NCBI GenBank assembly: GCA_023957975.1
Contig: JAMLGM010000011.1
Location: forward strand, 1 to 64,000
Direction of reading: 5' to 3'
Length of the DNA: 64,000 bases
DNA from: Microthrixaceae bacterium
Lineage (GTDB): Bacteria; Actinomycetota; Acidimicrobiia; Acidimicrobiales; Microtrichaceae
The notes below the pieces were generated by a model that searched no databases, was not told the origin of the DNA, and saw only the letters and a list, made by a program, of their open reading frames with translations. The position numbers and the translations under genes are program-made. Shown here one piece after another: positions 45,259 through 54,105 of the stretch (position 1 is the stretch's first letter; each line of letters starts with the position of its first letter).

Positions 45259-46308
45259 TCAGCGCTGGTCGAGGATGGCACGCAACGCGGCGACGGCGTC
45301 CTGGGGGTGTTCGACGCTGACGGCGAAGCGCTTGCCCGACCGTCGGGTGACCTCGAGTGCGTCGCCGCGGCGCAACACCACGGCTCGCCGGCCGCGTCGT
45401 GACCGCACGCCGAAGCCGCCGAATTCGCCCATCGGGTCGATGTCGATGAGTTCGACCGATTCGATGTCCTCGATCGGCACGCGGAATCTCGGAAGTCCGA
45501 GGATCGAGCGCACGGCGAGCCCGGTTCGGTCGATCTCGACGTTGAACACGCTGGTCGACGCGATGAGTACCGCGAGGAGGATTCCGACGAACGTGAGCGG
45601 TGCGGCGCTGACCAGGTTGTTGCCGAACAGCCACCGGCCGAGCCCCACCAGGAACAACCCGGCGGCGGCCACGCTCAACGCGATAAGCGGTTTGGTGGCG
45701 AAACGTGCGACCCCGTGCCACGAGCCGCCAGCCCCAGCGCCGCCATGAGATGAGTCGGCCGCGGGGATAGGGGTCGCCGAAACCCGGGTGCCGGGCGATT
45801 CCTGGGCGGGTTGGATGAACCACCCCAGCGCACCGACGGCGAATCCGATCGCCAGCGAGTAGACGGGGATGGCGAGGCCGAGGCGCACGTCGTTGGTGTC
45901 GGTGAGGCCTCGTTGGGCGAGCGTGAGCCACGTCGACAACACGGTGACGAAGGTGGTGATGCCGGCCGACACCGCCCCCATCATCCGATAGGTCGGCCCT
46001 CGGCCGCCTCGGCGGATTCCCGGAAGGGTGGTCACTCCGAGCAGCAGGGGGAGCCCGTATCCCAACACGAATGTGAGGGCGAGGTTCCACCACGGCGAGG
46101 CGAAGGAGTTGGGGCGTCCGTTGGTGCCCCAGTGGATGGCGATCTGGTCGGGCAGGTCGCCGAGGATGGCGATCTGAACAACGAGTGCGACGGTGGTGAC
46201 GATCGACGGCAACGCGATGGCAGCGAGGCTGAAGCGACTGACGACCGTGGAGGCGTCGGGCCCCGGGGTGTCGGGCCCCGAGGTGCCGGGCGGCGTGGTC
46301 ACGGTCAT
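45259..46308 (-). CDS. DUF1648-type membrane protein with C-terminal PH-like domain
   Basis: A 349-aa membrane protein. The first part (LPDQIAIHWGTNGRPNSFAS) is the DUF1648 signature found between the first membrane helices of SdpI-like and related proteins. About six membrane segments follow, then a soluble C-terminal domain with FNVEIDRTGLAVRSILGLPR and VELIDIDP that looks like a bacterial PH/YdjN-type domain. The function is unknown. The ATG overlaps the stop of the HAD gene (ATGA at 46305-46308), so the two are coupled. Confidence 0.75.
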   Translation of the reverse strand: MTVTTPPGTSGPDTPGPDASTVVSRFSLAAIALPSIVTTVALVVQIAILGDLPDQIAIHWGTNGRPNSFASPWWNLALTFVLGYGLPLLLGVTTLPGIRRGGRGPTYRMMGAVSAGITTFVTVLSTWLTLAQRGLTDTNDVRLGLAIPVYSLAIGFAVGALGWFIQPAQESPGTRVSATPIPAADSSHGGAGAGGSWHGVARFATKPLIALSVAAAGLFLVGLGRWLFGNNLVSAAPLTFVGILLAVLIASTSVFNVEIDRTGLAVRSILGLPRFRVPIEDIESVELIDIDPMGEFGGFGVRSRRGRRAVVLRRGDALEVTRRSGKRFAVSVEHPQDAVAALRAILDQR

Positions 46309-47027
46309 GCCGCCCCACCGAGCCCACCGAGCCCGCCAAGCCCGCCGAGCCCGCCAAGCCCAACCACCCCGATGTCGTCGATCAGCCACCGACGAGCCGT
46401 TGCCGCCGTCGTGAAGTGGTGCGAGCGGATGCCGAGTGCGGTTGCGGCCTCGACGTTGGCGAGCGAGTCGTCGAGGAACACACAGCGGTGCGCTTCGAGA
46501 TCGTGCCGTTCGAGCAGCAGTTCGTAGATGCGGGGGTCGGGTTTCGCCATGCCCACAGCGCCGGACAACACGTAGTCGTCGAACTTGTGAAACACGGGGT
46601 AGCGCTCGAGGGTGAGGGCGAAGGTCTCGGTGCTGAAGTTCGACAGTCCGAGCACCCGGTGCCCGGCGGCCAACAGGTCGTCGATGAGCGCCTCGGTGCC
46701 GTCGACCATGCCGGGGATCGTTTCGATCCAGCGGTCTCGCCAAGCGAGCAGCGGCTCTTCGTGGTGGGGGTGTTGGTCGACGAGTTCGCCGACGACGTCG
46801 GCGAGCGGGGTGCCGAGGTCGCAGCGCAGGTTCTCGGCCGGGGTGAGCACGGTGGAGAGAAACTCGTCTACCGCGGCGTCGGTGTGGAAGAACTCGCTGA
46901 ACAGCGCTCGCATCGACCACTGGACGACGACGTTGCCGAAATCGAAAACGACCGCGTCGACACCCGAGCTGAGGCGGGCATCGAGGCCCGTGCTGAGGCG
47001 AGTGTCGGTCGAGGTCGGCTGAGTCAT
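46305..47027 (-). CDS. HAD-superfamily hydrolase, YihX-like
   Basis: A 240-aa HAD phosphatase or dehalogenase-like enzyme. Motif I is VVFDFGNVV, with the nucleophile at Asp29 and Gly at the +2 site as in YihX-like members; motif II is LGLSNFS; motif III is GMAKPDPRIYELL; motif IV is CVFLDDSLANVEAA. These enzymes hydrolyse small phosphomonoesters; the substrate is unknown. ATG 47027 is chosen because TAGCCT ends 7 nt upstream; a TTG at 47033 is in frame. The protein ends in a run of GLG/GGL repeats encoded by 9-bp tandem units (46313-46362). Confidence 0.87.
   Translation of the reverse strand: MTQPTSTDTRLSTGLDARLSSGVDAVVFDFGNVVVQWSMRALFSEFFHTDAAVDEFLSTVLTPAENLRCDLGTPLADVVGELVDQHPHHEEPLLAWRDRWIETIPGMVDGTEALIDDLLAAGHRVLGLSNFSTETFALTLERYPVFHKFDDYVLSGAVGMAKPDPRIYELLLERHDLEAHRCVFLDDSLANVEAATALGIRSHHFTTAATARRWLIDDIGVVGLGGLGGLGGLGGLGGAA
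46313..46362 (-). repeat. 9-bp tandem units encoding a GLG-repeat tail
   Basis: Five or more GCCCGCCAA/GCCCACCGA-type units encode alternating GlyLeuGly at the end of the HAD protein, right before its stop. Confidence 0.7.
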
Positions 47028-47034
47028 GTCCAAC

Positions 47035-47040
47035 AGGCTA
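47035..47040 (-). promoter_or_regulatory. Leaderless -10 box (TAGCCT) of the HAD gene
   Basis: On the minus strand TAGCCT ends 7 nt before the ATG at 47027. Confidence 0.5.
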
Positions 47041-47218
47041 TGGCCGACCGGTGACAGCGGGGGTCGGTGACCAGCGGCGGTCGCGCTCTCGTTGCGTTCC
47101 CCGCGCGGGCGGCGTACCCTGCTGCCAACGGCCGAGTCGTGCGCACAGGGCGTGGGTGCGGCCGGGTATCGAAACCGCGGTTTCCTCAGTACGAACGAGT
47201 ATGAAACGGAAACCAGTC

Positions 47219-47776
47219 ATGTCGATGACCGAAGCACGCCGTCATGAGATGTACGACGGCTTGATCAAGTCGCTGGGCAAGGAAACGGCGGACATCTTGA
47301 TGGAAAATCTTCCACCGGTGTACTGGGGCGACGTCGCCACGAAGGCCGATCTCGAACACCTGAACAACGCACTGTCGCTCAAGATCGACCATGTCCGTTC
47401 GGAGGTGTCTGGAGAGATCGCCTTGTTGCGTTCGGGTATGTCTGGCGAGAACGCCTTGTTGCGTTCGGACGTGGAGGGCGAGTTCGGCAAGTTCCGTTCG
47501 GACGTGGAGGGCGAGTTCGGCAAGTTCCGTTCGGAAATGGCGGGCGAGTTCGGCAAGTTCCGTTCGGAGATGGCGGGCGAGTTCGGCAAGTTCCGTTCGG
47601 AGATGGCGGGCGAGTTCGGCAAGTTCCGTTCGGAGATGGCGGGCGAGATCGCCTTATTGCGCGCCGATATGGCTGCCGAGATCAGCGACGCGTTGCGGAA
47701 ACAGTTCGTGTGGTTCGTCGGAGTCGTCATTGGGTTGTTGGCAATCCCGGGGGTCTGGGAACGTCTTCCGTGGTGA
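47219..47776 (+). CDS. Repeat coiled-coil protein with C-terminal membrane anchor (paralogue 1)
   Basis: A 185-aa protein. The N-terminal part (RHEMYDGLIKSLGKETADIL, then MENLP and DVATKADLEHLNN) is shared with the protein at 61315-61692. The middle is eight 11-residue units of the GEFGKFRSEMA type, a hendecad coiled coil, encoded by 33-bp tandem DNA repeats. The end (FVWFVGVVIGLLAIPGVWE) is a single membrane helix. The layout recalls DUF1640/CCDC90-like coiled-coil proteins; the function is unknown. ATG 47219 is preferred, although ATG 47201 is in frame. A 14-bp tandem duplication spans the stop (47766-47793). Confidence 0.7.
   Translation: MSMTEARRHEMYDGLIKSLGKETADILMENLPPVYWGDVATKADLEHLNNALSLKIDHVRSEVSGEIALLRSGMSGENALLRSDVEGEFGKFRSDVEGEFGKFRSEMAGEFGKFRSEMAGEFGKFRSEMAGEFGKFRSEMAGEIALLRADMAAEISDALRKQFVWFVGVVIGLLAIPGVWERLPW
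47411..47674 (+). repeat. Eight 33-bp tandem repeats encoding hendecads
   Basis: Five central units (starts 47477, 47510, 47543, 47576 and 47609) encode GEFGKFRSxxx and are nearly identical. The outer units (47411, 47444, 47642) encode GEIALLRS/GENALLRS variants. Confidence 0.9.
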
Positions 47777-47793
47777 ACGTTCCGTGGTGAACG
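47766..47793 (+). repeat. 14-bp tandem duplication spanning a stop codon
   Basis: TTCCGTGGTGAACG occurs at 47766-47779 and 47780-47793. The first copy contains the stop codon of the coiled-coil gene. Confidence 0.85.
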
Positions 47794-47954
47794 TTCGGCG
47801 GCCCACCGGCCAAACGACCGCGTAAATCCGCCCGTTGACCTCTTTGTCACGGCTCCCGTACAGTCGCAAGGTCCATCGGGAGCGTCCGCGCTCTACGCTT
47901 GGGGCTACGGAGTTCCAGCCATCGCGTTGAACTCCGAGCACTAGAGGGGAGTGT

Positions 47955-49994
47955 GTGGTGCTGAAGCGATCGAAGAGCGCGCCGAAGGCCGGTGAATTCC
48001 AGTCGAAGGGCGCTACGGGCATGATGCCCGGAGCGTCGGGTTCGGGCCGGTTGGAAAGCGAGCTTGAGAGCTGGTTGGGCGCCGAGCGCCCGATGTTTGG
48101 CGAGCTGGCGTTGGGCATGGGCGCCATCGATGCCGAGCGGTTGACCAATGCGCTGGCGCTTCAACGCGAACAGGGCGGCAAGATCGGCGAGGTGTTGGGG
48201 CTCGAGGAGCAGACCATCACAGCGATCCTGAGCACGCAGTTTGCGATCCAGGTCGCTGATTTGCGTAATGAGGAGCCACAAAAGGAGGCCCTCGACCGGG
48301 TGGGCGAGGAGTTGGCTCGCCACTATCACGTGTTGCCCCTTCGAATCGACGAGGAGAACCGAACCTGGATCGTCACCAACGACCCCCGCGACGACGAGGC
48401 GATTCGTACGTTGACGGTGCGTTGCGGTCGCATCGGCTTGTTGTTGGGCAACCGCTCCGATATCGAAAAGCTGCTGCACAGCGCGTATTCGGTGTTGAAG
48501 GACGCCCAGGTTTTCGTTCAGGCTCACCAGCTCACCGAGACGAAGTCGCCGCAGCAGCTCGCTGACGAGCCGACCGCGAGGGTGGACGAGAACGCCCCCG
48601 TGGTGCAGGTGGTGAACCGCATCGTCACCCAGGCGGTGCGCCAGCGGGCATCGGATGTGCATATCGAGGCGCAGACAAGCGGCATCCGCGTGCGCTACCG
48701 CGTCGATGGCGTTCTGAACGAGGTGCTGAACCTGCCGTCGTCGATGGGGGCCGCGATTTCGAGTCGCATCAAGGTGATGGCCGAGTTGAACATCGTCGAG
48801 AAGCGCCGTCCCCAGGACGGTCAGTTCGGCTTTGAGGTCGACGGTCGTCCGATCGATGTGCGCACCTCGGTGGTGGCGACGGTACACGGCGAAAAGATCG
48901 TGCTTCGTATTCTCGACAAGCAGCGTTCGCTCATCGGCTTGCGCGACCTGGGCATGCCCGAGCAGTTCATCGCCGACTACTCCAAGATCGTCAAAGCGCC
49001 GCTCGGCATGTTGTTGGTGACCGGGCCGACGGGTTCGGGTAAGACTACGACGTTGTACGCGACGCTCGCCGAGATGAACGATCCCACCAAGAACGTGGTG
49101 ACGGTTGAGGATCCGGTCGAGTACCAGTTCGACGGCATCAACCAGATGCAGATCTCCGAGTCGGCCGGCATCAGTTTCGCGGATGGACTGCGCGGCATTC
49201 TGCGCCAGGACCCCGACACGATCCTGGTGGGCGAGATCCGCGACATCGAAACCGCGCGTATCGCCATGCAGGCGGCCTTGACGGGTCACTTCGTGTTGAG
49301 TTCGCTCCACGCGGTGGATGCCATTGCGGCGGTACACCGCTTCACCGACATGGGCATCGAGCCGTTCCTGGTCGCCTCGGCGGTGTCGGGCGTGGTGGGT
49401 CAGCGGCTGTTGCGCCGCAACTGCCCGTCGTGTTCGGTGCCCGAGAAGCCGTCGTCGGATCGGGTGCGCCTGGTGGCAGCCCAACTGGGCACGGCGAAGG
49501 CGAATTTCCGCCGCGGCGAGGGGTGTGCGAGCTGTGGGTTCACGGGCTATCGCGGCCGTGTGGGTGTGTATGAGTTGTTGACGATGAGCGACCGTTTGCG
49601 CCACATGGTCGTCGACCGGGCCACTCACTCGGAGATGCGCAAGGTTGCGGTGAACGAGGGCATGGTGACGATGCAGACCCAGGCCTTCCAGATGGTGGCG
49701 AACGGCCAGACCACGATTGAGGAAGTGTTGCGAGCCGTGTACGCGCCGGGTGTGGAACTCGGCGGTGACGCGTTTGGTGAACTCATGCCGGGCAAGGGGC
49801 AGATTGAGGCCACGTCTGGCGCCGACTCGACCGCACAGCCTGTTCTCTCGGTGGGTGCCGGACAGCAACGCCAAGCGTTCATTGCTGATGGCGAAGGCTA
49901 CATCGATTCCGCTGACGCAGCACCGAATGCAGGAGCGGCCGAGCCGGAGCCTTCACCGGTCGCCGCAGCGACCTTTGATGGAGGTTTGGGATGA
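47955..49994 (+). CDS. pilB: Type IV pilus extension ATPase
   Basis: A 679-aa secretion ATPase of the GspE/PilB family that powers pilin polymerisation at the inner membrane. The N-terminal MshEN-like domain is followed by ASDVHIEAQ, Walker A TGPTGSGKTTTLYATL, the Asp box TVEDPVEYQF, Walker B TILVGEIRDIETA, the His box and a four-Cys zinc site (CPSC and CASC). A C-terminal extension of about 80 Ala/Gly/Pro-rich residues is not typical. The start is GTG 47955 or, with better spacing to AGGGGAG, GTG 47958. The stop overlaps the pilC start (ATGA). Confidence 0.96.
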   Translation: MVLKRSKSAPKAGEFQSKGATGMMPGASGSGRLESELESWLGAERPMFGELALGMGAIDAERLTNALALQREQGGKIGEVLGLEEQTITAILSTQFAIQVADLRNEEPQKEALDRVGEELARHYHVLPLRIDEENRTWIVTNDPRDDEAIRTLTVRCGRIGLLLGNRSDIEKLLHSAYSVLKDAQVFVQAHQLTETKSPQQLADEPTARVDENAPVVQVVNRIVTQAVRQRASDVHIEAQTSGIRVRYRVDGVLNEVLNLPSSMGAAISSRIKVMAELNIVEKRRPQDGQFGFEVDGRPIDVRTSVVATVHGEKIVLRILDKQRSLIGLRDLGMPEQFIADYSKIVKAPLGMLLVTGPTGSGKTTTLYATLAEMNDPTKNVVTVEDPVEYQFDGINQMQISESAGISFADGLRGILRQDPDTILVGEIRDIETARIAMQAALTGHFVLSSLHAVDAIAAVHRFTDMGIEPFLVASAVSGVVGQRLLRRNCPSCSVPEKPSSDRVRLVAAQLGTAKANFRRGEGCASCGFTGYRGRVGVYELLTMSDRLRHMVVDRATHSEMRKVAVNEGMVTMQTQAFQMVANGQTTIEEVLRAVYAPGVELGGDAFGELMPGKGQIEATSGADSTAQPVLSVGAGQQRQAFIADGEGYIDSADAAPNAGAAEPEPSPVAAATFDGGLG

Positions 49995-51226
49995 CCGATT
50001 CGGCGATTGATGTCAGATTCCGCTACGAGGCGGTCAACCTCGACGGCGAGAACGTCAAGGGCATCATCGAGGCTCCGAGCGCGTTGATCGCTCGTAACCG
50101 GCTTGCGGTGCAAGGGGTTCGGGTCACCAAGATCTCCGAGAAAAAGGGGCTCCAGATGGAGCTCACCAAGGAGAAGGTGCCGCTCGTTGAGATCATGCAT
50201 TTCTCGCGGCAGATGGCGACCTTCATCCGCTCGGGTATCCCGCTGCTCGAGGCTCTGGAGACCCTTGGCCGCGACGTCAAGAACAAGCGGTTTCAGCAGG
50301 TGCTCGGCGAGGTTGCCGAGAAGGTGGGTAACGATGGTGTGACGCTGGGCGACGCGATGGGCATGTACGCAGAGGTGTTCCCCAGCTACTTCATGGCCAT
50401 GCTGCGTTCGGCCGAACTCACCGGCAAGATGGACGAGGCCTTCGAGCAGCTCTACAAGTACATCCGTCGTGACGTGCAGTTGCAGAAGCAGGTCCGCAAG
50501 GCGCTCATTTACCCGGTGATTCTGTTGGTGGTGGCCTTTGGTGTGGTGGCGATCATCGTGATCTTCGTGATTCCGAAGTTCGCGGAGTTCTTCGAGAGCT
50601 TCGATGCCGAGCTGCCCTTGCCGACCCGGATGTTGATGGCGGTAGCAGACTTCGTGTCATCAACCGCTGGCGCTGTCACCGGCGTGGTGCTGGTTGTCGC
50701 CATCATCGGCGGGATGCTCTATCTGCGCACGAAGGGCGGTCAGCGGAACCTGCACGCGTTTCTGCTCAAGGTTCCGGTGCTCAGCACCGTTGTCGTCTAT
50801 GGCGCAACCGAGCGTTTCACCCGTGTGTTGTCGGTGCTCCTCGAGGCCGGTGTGCCGCTGGCCGACGCCATGCCCTCGGCGATCGACTGCACGACCAACG
50901 TGATCTTTCGCGAACGCCTGGCGGTCGCGTCGAAGAGCGTCATGATGGGCGCGGGCTTCGCAGAGCCGATCGCTCAGACCGAGTTGTTTCAGCCGACGAC
51001 CATCTCGATGATCCGTGTCGGCGAACGTACGGGCGAACTCTCCGAACAGCTCAACAACGCCGCCAGCTTCTATGAGGAAGAAATGGATTACGCGGTCGAC
51101 AAATTGACTGCGTGGTTCGAGCCGCTGGTGCTGTTGATCATCGGCGTCGTGGTCGGCTTCGTTGCGTTGGCGATGGTGAGTGCGATGTACGGCATCTACG
51201 GCCAGGTCGATGTGAACGACATGTAA
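49991..51226 (+). CDS. pilC: Type IV pilus inner-membrane platform protein
   Basis: A 411-aa protein of the GspF/PilC family that couples the ATPases to pilin assembly. Two T2SSF domains are present: FSRQMATFIRSGIPLLEALE and, in the second half, FTRVLSVLLEAGVPLADAM. Each is followed by a membrane segment (ILLVVAFGVVAIIVIFVIP and LVLLIIGVVVGFVALAMVSA), with another helix in between. The ATG overlaps the pilB stop. Confidence 0.96.
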   Translation: MTDSAIDVRFRYEAVNLDGENVKGIIEAPSALIARNRLAVQGVRVTKISEKKGLQMELTKEKVPLVEIMHFSRQMATFIRSGIPLLEALETLGRDVKNKRFQQVLGEVAEKVGNDGVTLGDAMGMYAEVFPSYFMAMLRSAELTGKMDEAFEQLYKYIRRDVQLQKQVRKALIYPVILLVVAFGVVAIIVIFVIPKFAEFFESFDAELPLPTRMLMAVADFVSSTAGAVTGVVLVVAIIGGMLYLRTKGGQRNLHAFLLKVPVLSTVVVYGATERFTRVLSVLLEAGVPLADAMPSAIDCTTNVIFRERLAVASKSVMMGAGFAEPIAQTELFQPTTISMIRVGERTGELSEQLNNAASFYEEEMDYAVDKLTAWFEPLVLLIIGVVVGFVALAMVSAMYGIYGQVDVNDM

Positions 51227-51241
51227 CGTCGACACACTTCA

Positions 51242-51261
51242 GGATTTCCTCAAGGAAATCC
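51242..51261 (+). promoter_or_regulatory. Hairpin between pilC and pilA
   Basis: GGATTTCC and GGAAATCC form a perfect 8-bp stem with a TCAA loop, 16 nt after the pilC stop. There is no T-run. It may be an mRNA-processing or stability element that allows high pilA expression. The remaining leader to pilA (51262-51393) shows nothing else clear. Confidence 0.5.
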
Positions 51262-51393
51262 AACGAACGCCTTGACGGGCGTGACGATTGTCGCTTGACC
51301 TTAAACGTCATCGGTCGTCAATTCGTGCCGGGATCCACGAGCCGCACTGGCTCATCCGCCCGATAGGGCGCTGAACTGAGGGAGACAACTTTC

Positions 51394-51801
51394 ATGAACA
51401 AGCTTCAACAGCGCGTTCAGCAGCGTGGTCAGGGTGGCTTCACCCTCATCGAACTGCTGGTCGTCATCGCCATCCTTGCCATCCTTGCTGGCGTCGTCGT
51501 GTTTGCGGTCGGCAACTCGACCAAGAATGCGTCGATCACGGCATGTCAGACCGAAGGTGCATCACTCGTCACCGCAGCGTCTGCCGCGAAGACGGCCAAC
51601 CTTGTCAACACCACGCCTGAGGACATCCACCAATACCTCGATAAGGCTAGCGTGGCGGCTTTGAACTCCTCGCTCAAATACTTCTCGGTGGCTAGCGACC
51701 TGGCCACTGCGACCCCAACAACTGGTGCCGTGTTCACCCGCACGAACACTGGCAAGGTGTCGACGACGGATTGTCCCGCCCCGGGTGCCGTGTTGCCGTA
51801 G
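51394..51801 (+). CDS. pilA: Major type IV pilin
   Basis: A 135-aa prepilin. The class III signal is RGQGG/FTLIELLVVIAI: cleavage after Gly15, Phe at +1 and Glu at +5 (Glu20), followed by the hydrophobic assembly helix. The globular part is short and has two Cys (TACQTEG and TTDCPAP) that could form the usual C-terminal disulfide loop. AGGGAG lies upstream of the ATG. Its place between pilC and pilT and the strong terminator behind it fit a highly expressed pilin. Confidence 0.96.
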   Translation: MNKLQQRVQQRGQGGFTLIELLVVIAILAILAGVVVFAVGNSTKNASITACQTEGASLVTAASAAKTANLVNTTPEDIHQYLDKASVAALNSSLKYFSVASDLATATPTTGAVFTRTNTGKVSTTDCPAPGAVLP

Positions 51802-51824
51802 TCCACGCTTAGCGTGATCTGAAC

Positions 51825-51860
51825 GAACCGGGCCCTTCGGGGTCCGGTTCTTCGCGTTTT
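51825..51860 (+). terminator. Rho-independent terminator after pilA
   Basis: GAACCGGGCCC (51825-51835) pairs with the segment ending at 51850 through a TTCG-type loop with one wobble, and TTTT follows at 51857-51860. It should separate pilA from pilT, at least partly. Confidence 0.8.
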
Positions 51861-51892
51861 GTGTAAGGTCCGTGGCGGCCGATAGGGGGATG

Positions 51893-52987
51893 ATGTCGAA
51901 CACCGAACTGCTCGAACCGCTGCTTGGATACCTGTGGCAGGTGGGCGCGACCGACCTGCACATCTCCGCGGGTGACACCCCGCGGATTCGTGTCGATGGT
52001 AAGCTTCGGGCGATTCCCGAGGCCCCGGCGGTCGGTGCCGAGTTCGTCGACCAGGCGATTCAAGGGTTGCTGAGCGACCTCGACTACCAGTCGTTTCGCA
52101 ACCAGCGCCAACACGACTTCGCGTTCAGTTGGGGCACCACGGCACGCTTTCGTGCCAACGCCTTCTACCAGCTCGACCAGCCGGCGTTGGCGTTGCGCCT
52201 GATTCCTCATCAGATCCCCACGGCCGACCAGCTCGGCCTGCCCGCAATCACCAGGGAGCTGATCCACCGTCCGCACGGCCTGGTGCTGGTCACCGGCCCC
52301 ACCGGTTCGGGTAAGTCGACGAGCCTTGCGGCGATGATTGGCGAGATCAACGCCACCAAGCCGGTGCATATCCTGACCATCGAAGATCCGGTGGAATACA
52401 TCCACCCCTCCAGAATGGCGCTGGTCAACCAACGCGAGGTGGGCGCCGACACCGTCAGCTTCGCCGACGCACTCCGAGCCGCCCTGCGCGAAGACCCCGA
52501 CGTCATCCTCGTGGGCGAGATGCGCGACCCAGAAACCATCGGGCTGACCTTGACCCTCGCGGAGACCGGTCACCTCGTGTTCGCGACACTGCACACCAAC
52601 GACGCCAGCCAGACCGTCGACCGTGTCATCGACGTGTTCCCGGCCGAACAGCAGGACCAGATCCGCACCCAGTTCTCAATGTCGCTCGCGGCGGTCATCT
52701 CCCAGCGGCTGGTTCCTCGGGCGACCGGAGGCCGAGTTGCAGCCTATGAGATCCTGCTCGGCACCTCCGCGGTCGCCAACCTCATCCGCGAAAACAAGGT
52801 CCGTCAGCTTCGAAACATCATCGCCACCGGTCAGCGTGAGGGGATGATGGTACTCGAACAATCGCTCGCCCAGTTGGTGAACCAGCAGATCATCACGTAC
52901 GAGGCGGCACTGGAAGCATCGGTGCACCCTGAGGACATCACCGCTCACGCTACAGGTGGGGCTGGCGGCCAGGCCCGTTACCTCTGA
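51893..52987 (+). CDS. pilT: Type IV pilus retraction ATPase
   Basis: A 364-aa PilT-family ATPase that depolymerises the pilus. The blocks are ATDLHISAGDTPRIRVDGKL, Walker A TGPTGSGKSTSL, the Asp box TIEDPVEYIH, Walker B VILVGEMRDPETI and the His box FATLHTNDASQT. There are three possible starts: GTG 51872, ATG 51890 and ATG 51893. The last is chosen because the conserved region begins right after it and AGGGGG lies before it. The pilD start overlaps its stop (TGATG). Confidence 0.95.
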   Translation: MSNTELLEPLLGYLWQVGATDLHISAGDTPRIRVDGKLRAIPEAPAVGAEFVDQAIQGLLSDLDYQSFRNQRQHDFAFSWGTTARFRANAFYQLDQPALALRLIPHQIPTADQLGLPAITRELIHRPHGLVLVTGPTGSGKSTSLAAMIGEINATKPVHILTIEDPVEYIHPSRMALVNQREVGADTVSFADALRAALREDPDVILVGEMRDPETIGLTLTLAETGHLVFATLHTNDASQTVDRVIDVFPAEQQDQIRTQFSMSLAAVISQRLVPRATGGRVAAYEILLGTSAVANLIRENKVRQLRNIIATGQREGMMVLEQSLAQLVNQQIITYEAALEASVHPEDITAHATGGAGGQARYL

Positions 52988-53841
52988 TGCTTGCGCTGAC
53001 GGCGAGTCAGGCATGGACCCTCACCGTCTTTGGGGCGCTGCTCGGTGCCGCCATCGGTTCGTTCTGCTGCGTGATTATCGAACGGATGCCCGTTCAACTC
53101 GATGAACCGAACGAATGGGGCGACGCCTTCGACACCCGGCCATGGCGTGAGGTCGTCGGCGGTGAGAGCCGGTGCTCGTCGTGCGGGTCTGACATCCGGT
53201 GGATCGACAAGATCCCCGTGCTGAGTTGGTTCCTCCTGCGGGGCAAGTGCCGAACATGCAGCGAGCGGATCCCCGGCTTTCACCCGGTAGTTGAGTTTCT
53301 GGTGCCAGTGTTGGCGGTCGGGCTGGTCGCTGTTGCTGGGTGGGACTGGCGGTTGTTGCCAGCGCTGTGGTTGGTCCCCGTGGGCGTTGTGGTTTCGGCA
53401 ATCGATTTGCGCACCTACATCGTTCCCACTCGAATCGTCTGGCCAGCGTTCTTTGTCGCCATCGTATTGTCGATTGCTGCATGCGCAGCCGGTGTCGAGT
53501 GGAGTCGACTGTGGTATGCGGCCCTCGGGGTGGTGTTTATCGCTGGACCGCTCGCTGTGCTGTGGTTCATCCTCCCGAATGCCATGGGATTCGGAGACGT
53601 GCGGCTTGCGACTCTTCTCGGGTGGGTCGTCGCGTTCTCTTCGACAGCCAACCGGATCGCGCATCTCGGGTTCCTGGCCGCCATCTTCTTCGTAAGCGCG
53701 TCGGTGATTGGCATCACGATGGGCATTGGCGGACTGATGGCTCAGGGCCGCAAGGCCAAGGTGCCGTTCGGGCCAGCGCTCTTTGTGTCAGCGATGCTGC
53801 TTGTGGCGCTCTCCCAACAGATTCTCGACCCGTTCTTGTGA
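52987..53841 (+). CDS. pilD: Prepilin peptidase/N-methyltransferase
   Basis: A 284-aa membrane aspartyl protease that cleaves and N-methylates prepilins. The N-terminal methylation domain has a CSSC...CRTC zinc pair. The two catalytic Asp sites are AIDLRTYIVPTRI and MGFGDVRLA (GxGD). About eight membrane segments are present. It should process PilA and the three prepilin-like proteins encoded convergently downstream. Confidence 0.95.
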   Translation: MLALTASQAWTLTVFGALLGAAIGSFCCVIIERMPVQLDEPNEWGDAFDTRPWREVVGGESRCSSCGSDIRWIDKIPVLSWFLLRGKCRTCSERIPGFHPVVEFLVPVLAVGLVAVAGWDWRLLPALWLVPVGVVVSAIDLRTYIVPTRIVWPAFFVAIVLSIAACAAGVEWSRLWYAALGVVFIAGPLAVLWFILPNAMGFGDVRLATLLGWVVAFSSTANRIAHLGFLAAIFFVSASVIGITMGIGGLMAQGRKAKVPFGPALFVSAMLLVALSQQILDPFL

Positions 53842-53843
53842 CG

Positions 53844-53873
53844 CGTTCTCCGGTCGCGCTTGGCCGGAGAACG
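53844..53873 (+). terminator. Possible terminator after pilD
   Basis: CGTTCTCCGG (53844-53853) pairs perfectly with CCGGAGAACG (53864-53873). Only a weak GAGTTT follows, so it may act in both directions between convergent genes. The rest of 53874-54105 holds nothing I can support. Confidence 0.5.
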
Positions 53874-54105
53874 GAGTTTCGACAATCGTGGCTTGGGCGT
53901 GAGCCTCTCGTCGCGGCCGAGCGCCAGCCGTCGACGATGAGGCTGCACCGGGGTGTGGAAAAACCTGACTTGGCGTCGGTTACGTTCACCGCCCGGAGCG
54001 GCCACCTGGTGGATCTACCTCACCACCGCGAGGACTTTTCTTGGCCACCAACGAGGACTATCGCAAGGCCATGGACGCCACGGCACTCGTGCTGCGGCCG
54101 ACTGT

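Noticed and set aside
44969..46363. A single 464-codon minus-strand gene across this stretch
   Set aside because: Only its last 76 codons look real. The rest is a shifted frame of the DUF1648 membrane protein.
47411..47674. Evenly spaced repeats as a possible CRISPR array
   Set aside because: The 33-bp units have no spacers and encode an in-frame coiled coil. The same applies to the 21-bp units at 61429-61533 and the 22-bp array at 34328-34399.
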